From Mycolicibacterium bacteremicum (lineage in GTDB: Bacteria > Actinomycetota > Actinomycetes > Mycobacteriales > Mycobacteriaceae), in assembly GCF_943913955.1 (NCBI RefSeq), contig NZ_CALUAE010000016.1, positions 1 through 64,000 on the forward strand: a stretch of DNA of 64,000 nucleotides. Direction: 5' to 3'. The position numbers were made by a program, and so were the translations under genes. The notes beneath the pieces were generated by a model. That model did no database searches. It was not told the origin of the DNA and saw only the letters and a program-made list of their open reading frames with translations. Numbering within the stretch: the first letter of the stretch is position 1; each line of letters starts with the position of its first letter. This document shows, piece after piece, positions 19,952 to 27,773 of the stretch.

Positions 19952-20440
19952 CTATGCGCCGCCTCCAGCGACGACGACAATCCCGTCCTCGTCGCTGTAG
20001 GCGATCTCCCCGGGGACGAATGTCACCCCGCCGAAGCTCACCTCGACATCCCGTTCGCCCGCACCGGTTTTGGTGCCCTTGCGCGGGTTGGTGCCCAGCG
20101 CCTTGATGCCGACGTCGATGGTGCGCAGCGCCGCCGCGTCCCGCACCGCCCCGTGCACGATCACCCCGGCCCAACCGTTGTCGGCCGCGAGCCCGGCGAT
20201 GATGTCGCCGACCAGTGCGGTGTGCAGCGATCCGTTGCCGTCGACCACCAGCACGCCACCATCGCCGGGGGTCGACAGGATCGACTTGAGCAGGGCGTTG
20301 TCCTGGAAACAGCGCACCGTGGTGATCGGGCCGGCGAACTCGGTGCGCGCCCCGAAATTGCGCAGCTGCAGATCGCAGCTGCGGACATCGGGATAGATCT
20401 CGTCGACCAGATCGGCCGTGGCGCGGGGCTGGACAGTCAT
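19952..20440 (-). CDS. rraA: RraA family protein (RNase E activity regulator / HMG aldolase-like)
   Basis: A 162-residue protein starting MTVQPRATADLVDEIYPD, with the family core LLKSILSTPGDGGVLVVDGNGS, ALVGDIIAGLAADNGWAGVIVHGAVRDAA, GIKALGTNPRKG and a final VVPGE-like FVPGEIAYSDEDGIVVV. The GxHGAVRD segment carries the Arg and Asp used by hydroxy-methyl-oxoglutarate aldolases. Related proteins either inhibit RNase E or act as aldolases; older annotation as menG is wrong for the family. Corresponds in position to Rv3853. Its start overlaps the stop of the MerR gene by four bases, so both are one transcript. Confidence 0.93.
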   Translation of the reverse strand: MTVQPRATADLVDEIYPDVRSCDLQLRNFGARTEFAGPITTVRCFQDNALLKSILSTPGDGGVLVVDGNGSLHTALVGDIIAGLAADNGWAGVIVHGAVRDAAALRTIDVGIKALGTNPRKGTKTGAGERDVEVSFGGVTFVPGEIAYSDEDGIVVVAGGGA

Positions 20441-21192
20441 CCCATGATGCTAGCGATGACCACATCGTGGACGAACCGGGCCAAGCCGGGCTCGACATCG
20501 TCGTAGTACGCCGTGAACCGGGCGTCGGCGAGGTACATCTCGACCAGATTGCGGTGCATCTCGCCGCCGCACTCGTAGAAGCGCTCGATGGCGGCGCGGT
20601 GTCGGGCGGCCAGCGCGTCGGCCTCCGGTGAGCCCGCGGTGACGCCGGACCGCTTGGCAGCGGCCAGATCGGCCAGCAGGGCATCGCCCTCGGCCTTGAT
20701 ATCGATCCAGTCCTGCTTGGTCAGCTGCGCGACGCGGTGCTGGGACTGTTCCCACTCCGCGGTGTCACCCCAGCGCTGCTGCGCCTCGACCGCGTACTCG
20801 GCACCGAAAGCCGTGGTGCCGAAGATCTCCACCTGCTCCTGAGCGGTCAACTGAATTCCTGCGCGGTGTGCGTCCATGAGTTCCTCCACTGCCTTGATGG
20901 TGCGCTGCAATCCCTCGGCACGCTCCAGAAGCAAGGCGTGCTGACGGCGCAGCCGGGACAGCTCGTCGGCCTCGGGGTCGTCGAGCAGGACGCGGATCTC
21001 TTCGAGCGGCAACCCGGCCTCGCGGTAGACGAGCACCAGGTGCAGCCGCTCCACATCGGCATCGGTGTAGACCCGGTACCCGGCCGCCGTCCGCACGCTG
21101 GGCACCACCAGGCCGATGTGGTCATAGTGGTGCAGGGTGCGCACGGACACCCCGGTCAGGGCGGCGACACCGCCGACAGTCCGTTCGTCCAT
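20437..21192 (-). CDS. MerR-family regulator with TipAS ligand-binding domain
   Basis: About 251 residues. The N terminus is a MerR winged helix (TVGGVAALTGVSVRTLHHYDHIGLV, then GYRVYTDADVERL), followed by a dimerising coiled coil (about 75-110) and a C-terminal TipAS domain (FGTTAFGAEYAVEAQQRWGD, then the YECGGEMHRNLVEMYLADARF end). TipAS domains sequester thiopeptides and other drugs. The start at 21192 (MDERTV) fits a possibly leaderless transcript; an ATG at 21204 is also in frame. It sits directly before rraA with a four-base overlap and behind a MerR-like palindrome. Confidence 0.88.
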   Translation of the reverse strand: MDERTVGGVAALTGVSVRTLHHYDHIGLVVPSVRTAAGYRVYTDADVERLHLVLVYREAGLPLEEIRVLLDDPEADELSRLRRQHALLLERAEGLQRTIKAVEELMDAHRAGIQLTAQEQVEIFGTTAFGAEYAVEAQQRWGDTAEWEQSQHRVAQLTKQDWIDIKAEGDALLADLAAAKRSGVTAGSPEADALAARHRAAIERFYECGGEMHRNLVEMYLADARFTAYYDDVEPGLARFVHDVVIASIMG

Positions 21193-21207
21193 GAACTCGA
21201 CCATGGC

Positions 21208-21226
21208 CCCTGACGTCGCGTCAGGG
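21208..21226 (-). promoter_or_regulatory. MerR-type operator: 19-bp palindrome
   Basis: CCCTGACGTCGCGTCAGGG is a perfect 8-3-8 palindrome just upstream of the MerR gene. On the minus strand a TTGACC box overlaps its upstream edge. A 19-bp dyad next to a -35 element is what MerR-family activators bind, so autoregulation is likely. The -10 element is poor. Confidence 0.55.
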
Positions 21227-21237
21227 TCAAGTCAGGA

Positions 21238-21741
21238 TCAGCCCTCGTCGTCGCCGCGACGGGTCCACAGGACCACCACCACGGCCAGCAGGCCGACCGC
21301 GAACGCGACGGCCAGCGGCAGTCGGGACTGGTCCGGGCCGACGGCGGGCGCGACGGTGGGGACGGGCGCGGCCGCGGCCACGGTCGACTTCGCCTGGGCG
21401 GCAACCTCTTTGGCTGCTTCCTTGACGATGGCGGTCGGTTCGGCCTGCTCGGCGACCGGCGGGGCCGGCGCGGCGGGCGGAACCTTCTTGGCCGGCGCGG
21501 CTTTCTTGGCCGGGGCCTTTTTCGCGGGCGCCGCCTTCTTGGCCGGTGCCTTCGCCGGCGCAGCCTTCTTCGCCGCCGCCTTCTTGGCCGGAGTCGCCTT
21601 CACCGGAGCGGCCTTCTTCGCAGGCGCCTTCTTGGCGGGCGGGGCAGACGGGGCCGGCGGCGTGGGCTCGGCCGGGCCGTCCGCGGGCAGGCCGGGGTCA
21701 GCCGGGTCCTTCTGCTCGGGAAGGTCCTGCTCGTCGGCCAT
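21238..21741 (-). CDS. hns: H-NS-like Lys/Ala/Pro-repeat protein with C-terminal membrane helix (Rv3852-like)
   Basis: A 167-residue protein of three parts: an acidic/proline N terminus (MADEQDLPEQKDPADPG), a long array of PAKKA-type repeats (residues about 35-90) resembling histone H1 tails and suited to DNA binding, then EVAAQAKSTV and a C-terminal hydrophobic helix (LPLAVAFAVGLLAVVVVLW) with a charged end. M. tuberculosis Rv3852 has the same architecture, the same AAQAKST segment and the same neighbours. It would tether DNA to the membrane. This copy appears longer than the 134 residues I recall for Rv3852. The start was set at ATG 21741, before the repeats. Confidence 0.85.
   Translation of the reverse strand: MADEQDLPEQKDPADPGLPADGPAEPTPPAPSAPPAKKAPAKKAAPVKATPAKKAAAKKAAPAKAPAKKAAPAKKAPAKKAAPAKKVPPAAPAPPVAEQAEPTAIVKEAAKEVAAQAKSTVAAAAPVPTVAPAVGPDQSRLPLAVAFAVGLLAVVVVLWTRRGDDEG
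21490..21645 (-). repeat. PAKKA-coding tandem repeat
   Basis: Imperfect 15-18 base units coding Ala-Pro-Ala-Lys-Lys steps, repeated about ten times inside the H-NS-like gene. Such arrays vary in copy number between strains. Confidence 0.7.
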
Positions 21742-21801
21742 GGCTCTGCTCCTCTGCAGGGTGGGGTCGGAAATCCCCATCATGCCAGCAGTCCAAACCG
21801 G

Positions 21802-22722
21802 CTAACCGGTCACCGCCAACGCCGCGGCCAGGGTGAGGGCCACGGCCATCAACGCCAGCTCGGTGTTCGAGCGGCGGGCAGAGACCTGCGCGCTGACCCG
21901 GTGCCCACGCGCCGAGGGCAGCCACTGCGACCTGTTCTGCCAGGCCAGCGCCATCAACCCGACGGTCACCACCACCTTGGCCAGCAGCAGCTTGCCGTAC
22001 CCGGAGCCGATCAATGCCGCCGGCGAGCCCAGCGTCACCGCCGCGCTGAGCACGCCGCCGACGAGTAGCACCAGCACGCACCACAGCGACAACACCGAGA
22101 ACCGCGGCAGGACGCGCGCCCACTGCCCACGGTGCCCGACGGTCAGCACCAGCGCGGCCAGCAGGCCGCACCACACCGCCGCGGCCAGCGCGTGCAGCGT
22201 CACCGCGACGCCGCCGAGCGCGCTGTCGGAGAGGTGACCGGCCAACGTGCGCGAGGCGGTTCCCAACGCGGCGATGCCGGCGATCACCGCAGTCGGCCGG
22301 GTACCGCGCACCGTCACGGCCGCGGCGACGACCGCGGCGGCACACAGCACGCTGACCAGGTCGGCCCGCCCGGCGACCGTGGCCGTCGCGTACTCGGCCG
22401 TGGTCCGCACCCCCAGGTCCAGGACGGTGACGTCGGCCGTCGCCGCCGCGGCGATCACCAACCGGACCAACTCGGCGACCAGCCAGACCCCGGCAGCGAC
22501 CGCCAGGACCGGTGCACTGCGCCCGGCCAGTTCGGCGCGATGGCGCGGCACATCGACGAACGGCACCGCGGCCAGTCCGAGGACCACCACCGCCGAACCA
22601 TCGGCGAGCATCCGGGTCAGCGCGGTGGGCAGCGACAGCTGCGGCCGGGCGAGCGCCCACGCCAATGCGACGCCGGCAGCCATGACGAACACCGCAAGAC
22701 TGGCCCGCCGCAACCGGCTCAC
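21802..22722 (-). CDS. copD: CopD-domain membrane protein
   Basis: A 306-residue polytopic membrane protein with about eight hydrophobic helices. The C-terminal half has the CopD pattern, including ALAAAVWCGLLAALVLTVG and GSGYGKLLLAKVVVTVGLMALAWQNR. CopD proteins work with CopC in copper uptake or resistance. The GTG at 22722 was chosen because it forms a GTGA overlap with the copC stop; an open frame extends further upstream inside copC. M. tuberculosis has a membrane protein (Rv3851) at this place. Confidence 0.85.
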   Translation of the reverse strand: MSRLRRASLAVFVMAAGVALAWALARPQLSLPTALTRMLADGSAVVVLGLAAVPFVDVPRHRAELAGRSAPVLAVAAGVWLVAELVRLVIAAAATADVTVLDLGVRTTAEYATATVAGRADLVSVLCAAAVVAAAVTVRGTRPTAVIAGIAALGTASRTLAGHLSDSALGGVAVTLHALAAAVWCGLLAALVLTVGHRGQWARVLPRFSVLSLWCVLVLLVGGVLSAAVTLGSPAALIGSGYGKLLLAKVVVTVGLMALAWQNRSQWLPSARGHRVSAQVSARRSNTELALMAVALTLAAALAVTG

Positions 22723-23234
22723 GTGCGGCGGCGTCGGCTCCACCACACGCCGGCCCCGACCAGGACCACCGCACCCGCGATGAACGGCCACACCGGTAGA
22801 CCGGACTCGTCGGCCGGCACATCCGGAGCGGGCGCGGTCACCGGCGGACCGGGCGTACCGGTGCGGGCCACGGTGAGCTCGAACGACCAGGAACCGCTGA
22901 TGACGTGCCCGTCGGCGGAGGTGACGCGGTAGTTGGCGGTGTAGGTGCCCGCCGGACCGAGCGGGCGCAGATCCACCTCGGCGACCGGACCGCTGACCCG
23001 CGGATCACCGGTCGACCAGAGGTTGCCGTCGGGACCGACGACCGTCATCGCCGCAAAGGCGGTCTGCAGATCCTCGCTGAACGTCGCGGACACCACGGCG
23101 GGCGCCTCGGCCAGGGTGGCCCCGGCCGCCGGGTCGGTGGACACCAGCGCGGCATGCGCGGAGGCGACACCGGCGCCGCCGGATCCGAGCACGACCAACA
23201 GCGCCGCGACCACGGCGGTGAACAGCCGGATCAC
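22719..23234 (-). CDS. copC: CopC-domain copper-binding protein, exported and membrane-anchored
   Basis: A 171-residue protein. A signal peptide ends at ASA, giving a mature N terminus His27-Ala-Ala, the usual amino-terminal Cu(II) ligand of CopC. The beta-barrel follows (LVSTDPAAGATLAEAPAVVS, then YRVTSADGHVISGSWSFEL with the conserved DGH ligand motif). A Pro-rich linker and a C-terminal helix (VWPFIAGAVVLVGAGVWW) anchor it outside the membrane. It overlaps the genes on both sides by four bases, so DUF6474-copC-copD is one operon. Confidence 0.92.
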   Translation of the reverse strand: MIRLFTAVVAALLVVLGSGGAGVASAHAALVSTDPAAGATLAEAPAVVSATFSEDLQTAFAAMTVVGPDGNLWSTGDPRVSGPVAEVDLRPLGPAGTYTANYRVTSADGHVISGSWSFELTVARTGTPGPPVTAPAPDVPADESGLPVWPFIAGAVVLVGAGVWWSRRRRT

Positions 23235-23887
23235 GGCAGGCCGAGCCGGGCCAGGATGTCGGCGTCGATACCGTCGAGCTGATCGCCGATGGCGGTGTGC
23301 GCCGCGCGGCGGCGGGCCGACGGCATGTTCTCGGCGGCGGTGACGGCCGCGGCCAGATCGGTCAGCCGGTCGCCGACCGCGGTGACGAACGCGCGCGTCT
23401 CGGCGTCCTTGGGGTTCTTCTCGGCGACCCGCCGAACGGCCTGCTCGGCGCCGGTGATGCGCGCCGACAGCGCCGCGCCGTGGCCGGAGAACTGACCGAC
23501 CTGACTGAGCGGCACACCGAGCTGGTCCGCGCGGCGCTGGTCGAGCAGGCCGCGCGCGGCGATGGCACCGCGATAGGCCAGCGGCACCAGCACCGGGGCC
23601 AGCAACCGGGACACCGTCAGCGCCCGGCGCACCTTGATGGGGGACAGCAGCTTGCCCTCGCGGACAGCCCGCAGCTGAGTCTCGGCGATCTTGAGCGCCG
23701 CCCGGTCGCTGTCCTGCTGGGCCTTGAGCTGAGCCTTCACCGCGCGGGCCGCGGCCTTGCGATCGGCCTTGATGCGCCGGGCATCATTCTTGGCGGCGAG
23801 CCGGGCTTCCAGCTTGGCCTTCGCCTTGATCGCCCGGGCCTCGGCGCGCCGGGTCGCACGGCTCTTGCGTCGCGTGAACAGGGCCAT
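23231..23887 (-). CDS. DUF6474-type Lys/Arg/Ala-rich cytoplasmic protein (Rv3850-like)
   Basis: A 218-residue protein. Residues 1-75 are a highly charged helix (MALFTRRKSRATRRAEARAI and onward) likely to form a coiled coil or bind nucleic acid or membrane; residues 85-215 are a helical domain with VRRALTVSRLLAPVLVPLAYRG, possibly membrane-associated. Length and position equal Rv3850. ATG at 23887; the frame is open to 24889 only because it runs antisense to the proline-rich gene. Function is unknown. A four-base stop/start overlap ties it to copC. Confidence 0.75.
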   Translation of the reverse strand: MALFTRRKSRATRRAEARAIKAKAKLEARLAAKNDARRIKADRKAAARAVKAQLKAQQDSDRAALKIAETQLRAVREGKLLSPIKVRRALTVSRLLAPVLVPLAYRGAIAARGLLDQRRADQLGVPLSQVGQFSGHGAALSARITGAEQAVRRVAEKNPKDAETRAFVTAVGDRLTDLAAAVTAAENMPSARRRAAHTAIGDQLDGIDADILARLGLP

Positions 23888-24107
23888 CGGCGGCGCCTCC
23901 CGGTCATATCGTCGATGTGGTGGGTGGACGGCATGGGCACATGCCGCCGTTGCGGCCAACCCTATCGCTCTACCATGCCCACCACCCTCAGGCGCCCTGC
24001 GGGCCGGCTGGTTTACGCGCTGCAGCAAACAGCATCCACGGGGTGTGCGACAATTGCGGAAACGACTGCTGATCTGCACGGTGACGCCTTGAAGGGGTGG
24101 TGACGAC

Positions 24108-25133
24108 GTGGGTTCGCGCATGCGAGTCGCCGCGGCTGTCTGCCTCGTGTGCTCCGGCCTGCTGATCGGCACCGCTTCCAGCGCAATCGCATTCGCCGAG
24201 CCGGACACCGAAAGTGGGCCGTCCGGGGACCGGAACGCCGGTGCGGAAACGCGTCCGCAGGGCGCCGTGTCCACCCGCGCCGGGTTGCCCCGTCCCCGGG
24301 TCGCGGCCCCGCCGATCGGGCGGCGTGGACAGCTGTCGGTTACCCCCGATCCGGCCGGGAAATCCGACCTCGGAACCGGTGACAGCAAACTTTCCCAGGA
24401 GCCCGGCGAGGCATCTCCCGGTGAGCCCGCGGCCGATGCGGGCGAATCGCCGGCGGACCCGAACGGCACCGGGGAGGACGGCGACACGGCGGATCCGGCG
24501 GTCCGGGAGCCCACCGATCCGAAGGATCCCAAGGACCCCGAGGACGACGACGAGTGCGGCTGGTGGTGGCCGAGCCCGCCCGACGGGGGCTTCCCGTCAT
24601 CGGGAACCGGCGACGGGTACGACGGCGGCGCCGCGCCACCGGCCGGCCGGCCGGCGGTCCCGCCTGCCGTTGATCTGCCGAGCCGTCCGGTGCCGGAAAT
24701 CCCGTTGGCTGCGGCCGATCCCGGACCGCCGGTGCCGGCGCCCGGTCCGGCCGTACCCGCCGCGCTGCCGCTGCCGATGCCGTCGCTTCCGGTGCCCGCC
24801 CTGCCGCCCGCCGCTCCCGGTGCGGGCGGTGCCGGCCGCGGGGGCGCCTCGGGCGGGTCCGTTGCCACCCGGCCCGCGCCCCCGGCCACGCGCGTCGCGC
24901 CACCGGCCGAGCGCCCGGCGCCGCCCCGCAGCGTCGAAGCGGTGCCCGCGTCCTACCGGGCCGGTTACGGCGAACACCTACGCACTGCGCCGATGTCGAC
25001 GGTGGCCGCGATGGCGGTGCCCGGAGCAACCGGCATCATGCTGCTCACCGGAGTGGGGGGATTGATCGGCTACCGGCAGGCCCGCGCGGGTCTGGCGATC
25101 CGGTCGACGGGTTCGGGGCGGTTCGTGAGTTGA
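24108..25133 (+). CDS. Proline-rich exported protein of unknown function
   Basis: A 341-residue protein. An N-terminal signal peptide (hydrophobic VAAAVCLVCSGLLIGTASSAIAFA, cleavage near AFA-EP) is followed by a disordered Gly/Pro/Asp region with the tryptophan patch DDDECGWWWPSPP near residue 147, a long PxP-rich segment (180-290), and a C-terminal hydrophobic helix (MAVPGATGIMLLTGVGGLIGY) with a basic end. It therefore resembles a wall-spanning, membrane-anchored protein. Similar WWWP-containing exported proteins occur across mycobacteria. The start may be GTG 24108 or ATG 24120. No close functional assignment is possible. Confidence 0.65.
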   Translation: MGSRMRVAAAVCLVCSGLLIGTASSAIAFAEPDTESGPSGDRNAGAETRPQGAVSTRAGLPRPRVAAPPIGRRGQLSVTPDPAGKSDLGTGDSKLSQEPGEASPGEPAADAGESPADPNGTGEDGDTADPAVREPTDPKDPKDPEDDDECGWWWPSPPDGGFPSSGTGDGYDGGAAPPAGRPAVPPAVDLPSRPVPEIPLAAADPGPPVPAPGPAVPAALPLPMPSLPVPALPPAAPGAGGAGRGGASGGSVATRPAPPATRVAPPAERPAPPRSVEAVPASYRAGYGEHLRTAPMSTVAAMAVPGATGIMLLTGVGGLIGYRQARAGLAIRSTGSGRFVS

Positions 25134-25196
25134 CCGGTTTTCCTCGCGAGCAGCGAATGTCAGCGCCATAGTGGAAAAGTTGGAAAGGGGGACATC

Positions 25197-25688
25197 ATGC
25201 CTGCCAGTCGTCGCGTCACCCGCGCCGTGAGCTCCGTGCTGGACCTGGCCCCGCGCAAGGGCGAGGTTTCGCTGCCGCGTCTCGTCGAGGCCGTGGCCGA
25301 GGATCAGGGCCGTCCGATCCAGATCAAGATGGCAGACCTGCCGTCGGGGGTGTGTGGCCAGTGGCGCCAGTACGCCGACCATGATGTCTTCCTGATCCAG
25401 AAGGGTCTGCCGGCCTGGGACCGCACGCTGGCCCACGAGCTGGGCCACCTGGTGCTCGGGCATGCCGGTACCCCGGTCGTGGAGGCCGCCCGCGAGGTGA
25501 CCGAGCTGGCCACCTCGGATCTGATCGGCTACATGCTCAACCAGCGGACCGGCTGCATGGGCCCGGCCGGTGAGGAGGCCGAGCAGGAGGCAGAGGACTT
25601 CGCCGCCCTGCTGATCTACCGGCTCGGCAGGCTGCCCTCGGATCGATCGTCGATCGTGCAGGTGCGCCTCGGAGAGGCGTTTGGTTGA
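25197..25688 (+). CDS. ImmA/IrrE family metallo-endopeptidase
   Basis: A 163-residue cytoplasmic zinc peptidase with HELGH at residues 80-84 (AHELGHLVLGHAG) and the downstream acidic helix EQEAEDFAALLIY expected to give the third ligand. ImmA/IrrE enzymes cut partner XRE-type repressors (ImmA-ImmR, IrrE-DdrO) in response to stress. Its start follows GGAAAGGGG. The stop overlaps the TTG start of the multi-TM gene by four bases, so they are translationally coupled. The nearest XRE-type regulator is espR, convergent and 1.2 kb away. Confidence 0.88.
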   Translation: MPASRRVTRAVSSVLDLAPRKGEVSLPRLVEAVAEDQGRPIQIKMADLPSGVCGQWRQYADHDVFLIQKGLPAWDRTLAHELGHLVLGHAGTPVVEAAREVTELATSDLIGYMLNQRTGCMGPAGEEAEQEAEDFAALLIYRLGRLPSDRSSIVQVRLGEAFG

Positions 25689-26839
25689 CCGTCTGGGTGA
25701 TCGCCGGTCTGCTCGGACTGGCGACCGGCCTGCGCATCGGCTGGGCGCTGGTCAACAAGCAGTCGCTGGTGAGCACGGCGATGATCCTCGCGCTGGGCAG
25801 CCTGGGCATCGTCGCCGCGCTGAACTGGCAGCCGCTGACGCTGTTGATCGACACCGCGTTGCGCTGGCCCAACATCTCCGTCGCGCTCAGCCAGGTGGCC
25901 CTGATCGCCTGTGCGGCGGGCAGCTGCGTGATGATCACGACGGTGGCCTCGGACCGCAAGCCGACGACGATCCGGCGGATCGCGGTCGCGCAGTACGTCG
26001 TCGCCGCCGGTATCGCGGCCGCCACGCTGGTCGGATTCTTCCGCCGCGAGCAGGAGCCGGAGATGGCACCGGAGGAGTACCTGCGCCGCCACCTGGCCCC
26101 GGGCGGGTCCTCGGCCTGGCTGCTGCCGATGCTCTATGTGCTGCTGGCGCTGACCCTGGTGGCCTGGGCGGGTGTGCGGCATTCCAACCGCACCCGGCGG
26201 GGCCGGGCGCTGTTCGTCTTCAGCGTCGGCATGGTGCTGATGGTGCTGGCCAGCGCCTTCTTCCTGCTGCGGGCGGTCGGTAACACCGATGTGCTCGGTG
26301 TCGGCGCCGCCGCCACCCTGCTGGGTTGCGCCATGCTGGTGGTCGCCGGCGGGTCGCTGCTGCCCAGCATCGAGGACTGGTTCGGGGCCCGCCGTGAGAT
26401 GCGCATGATCCAGCCACTGCTGGCCGAACTCAACGAGCGTCATCCCGATGTGGGTATCGGGGTCCGCCCGCGAGGTCCGTTGCTGTTCCGGGTCGCCGAG
26501 CAGATGTCGCTGATCTCGGACTCGCTGTATTTGGAAGCCATTGCCGCCGAGGGGCTGCGACGCCGCCGGGTCGACGCCGGTTCCGGTCTGCGCGACAGCG
26601 AGCAGAGTCTCAACATCGCCGAAATCGGCGATCTCGCGGACCTCGATTCCCCGCCGGTGCCCGCCGACGAACAGGCCCGCGGTATCGCGGGTTGGATCTT
26701 CGACGGCCGCGGCGAGGGCCGCGAGGACGCGCATGCGGCGTTCCCGGGTCTGAACTGGCTGCGCCAGCCGGCCACGTACTCCGACCGGGAGTGGATCCTG
26801 GCGATCGCCGAGCAGTACCGCGCGCTGGTACAGCCCTGA
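25685..26839 (+). CDS. Multi-TM protein, MAB_1171c/DUF6545-like
   Basis: A 384-residue protein. Residues 1-230 hold seven or so transmembrane helices (for example WVIAGLLGLATGLRIGWALV, VAQYVVAAGIAAATLVGFF, MLYVLLALTLVAWAGV, FVFSVGMVLMVLASAFFLL). Residues 235-384 are a soluble C-terminal domain (LPSIEDWFGARREMRMIQPL, then RVAEQMSLISDSLYLEAI) of the type seen in MAB_1171c proteins, which are labelled putative transporters without proof. The TTG start is fixed by the overlap with the ImmA/IrrE gene. The pair may be a membrane sensor plus protease. Confidence 0.75.
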   Translation: MTVWVIAGLLGLATGLRIGWALVNKQSLVSTAMILALGSLGIVAALNWQPLTLLIDTALRWPNISVALSQVALIACAAGSCVMITTVASDRKPTTIRRIAVAQYVVAAGIAAATLVGFFRREQEPEMAPEEYLRRHLAPGGSSAWLLPMLYVLLALTLVAWAGVRHSNRTRRGRALFVFSVGMVLMVLASAFFLLRAVGNTDVLGVGAAATLLGCAMLVVAGGSLLPSIEDWFGARREMRMIQPLLAELNERHPDVGIGVRPRGPLLFRVAEQMSLISDSLYLEAIAAEGLRRRRVDAGSGLRDSEQSLNIAEIGDLADLDSPPVPADEQARGIAGWIFDGRGEGREDAHAAFPGLNWLRQPATYSDREWILAIAEQYRALVQP

Positions 26840-26844
26840 ACGCA

Positions 26845-26882
26845 CGAACGGTGCCGAGCGCGTGAGCGCGCGGCACCGTTCG
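26845..26882. terminator. Hairpin between the multi-TM gene and espR
   Basis: CGAACGGTGCCG (26845-26856) pairs with CGGCACCGTTCG (26871-26882), with a further CGCG/CGCG inner stem. It lies five bases after the upstream stop and 19 before the espR stop, so it can end both convergent transcripts. Confidence 0.75.
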
Positions 26883-26901
26883 GTGGTGATCCGTGGAGGA
26901 A

Positions 26902-27300
26902 TCAGCCGTCGAGGTTCTCCCGGCGACGGAGCTCGTCGACCTTCTGGGCCAGGTCCTGCTGGGACTCGGCGGACAGCCCGACGGTCCGGGCCGCGATGCG
27001 GCGCACGCCCTCATCGCGCATGTTGGCCAGCCAGGTCAGTTCCTTGTCGAGCTTCTCGTAGTACTCGTCGTCGGTGAAGTACGCCGGCTTGATCCGGAAG
27101 AAGTTGGCCAGCGCGGTCATGGTGGTCGCCGACGGGTTCGTACGGTTGCCAGAGCGCAGCTGGGACAGGTACGGCGCCGACATCGTGACACCCTCGGCCT
27201 TCAGCGCACCGATCACCTCGGCCGACGTGTGCGGTCCCCGACCCGGAGGGTAAACCGTATCGAAGAGGCGGTTCAGTCGGGCGGCGAACGTCTTGCTCAT
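26902..27300 (-). CDS. espR: Nucleoid-associated regulator EspR
   Basis: A 132-residue XRE-type protein matching M. tuberculosis EspR (Rv3849) in length and throughout its sequence as I recall it. Residues about 25-60 form the helix-turn-helix (GVTMSAPYLSQLRSGNRTNP), and residues 80-130 the dimerisation helices (WLANMRDEGVRRIAARTVGL). EspR loops and bridges DNA, controls espACD of the ESX-1 system and many envelope genes, and autoregulates. GGAGG lies eight bases before the ATG. The long AT-richer region upstream is its probable autoregulated promoter. Confidence 0.97.
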   Translation of the reverse strand: MSKTFAARLNRLFDTVYPPGRGPHTSAEVIGALKAEGVTMSAPYLSQLRSGNRTNPSATTMTALANFFRIKPAYFTDDEYYEKLDKELTWLANMRDEGVRRIAARTVGLSAESQQDLAQKVDELRRRENLDG

Positions 27301-27773
27301 CTAACTTTCCTCCACATAGCTTACGAGCGGTCTGCGCTGGCTTCGTATTTGCTGATCATCGTAGCGAGAGATATCGCCACAACCAAGTGCAAACCACTGA
27401 AAAGTAACACTACCCCCACTTCGGGCTGCACGCGAGGTGGTGTAGCTGCATGTCAACCTCATATTGCCGGCTCGGACCGGTGAGCTGGCGAAGCTGAAAA
27501 TAACGCTGACGCTGTTTTGCCCAGATCTCCTGATCTTGTCATGTAGTCACTCTGACCCCATAGCTGGCCGACTGTGCGCAGACGTCACACAGCAAAGTTC
27601 AGCACGGGATTTGCTGAGCTCGCGGGCGAAGTCGGGGAGCGGTAGACATGCCCCGCCCTTCGCTCTGCAACATAATTGCTGGTCCGCGCGCATCCGGTCC
27701 GCGCGAATGTGGCCGAACCGTTACCGACGGGGTTGCCGGCCCACCCCGCGGAACGGCGGGGGAACGCCGGGCG
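27301..27773. promoter_or_regulatory. espR upstream regulatory region
   Basis: About 470 bases without a convincing gene. Base composition is clearly less GC-rich than the rest of the window at 27330-27640 (for example GAAAATAACGCTGACGCTG and AACATAATTGCTG), as expected for EspR/PhoP-type regulation at this promoter in M. tuberculosis. Open frames here lack ribosome-binding sites. Confidence 0.5.
27744..27761 (-). terminator. Short GC hairpin after the Rv3847-like gene
   Basis: CCCCGC and GCGGGG pair across a six-base loop, 12 bases past the stop of the minus-strand gene. No U-tract follows. Confidence 0.35.
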
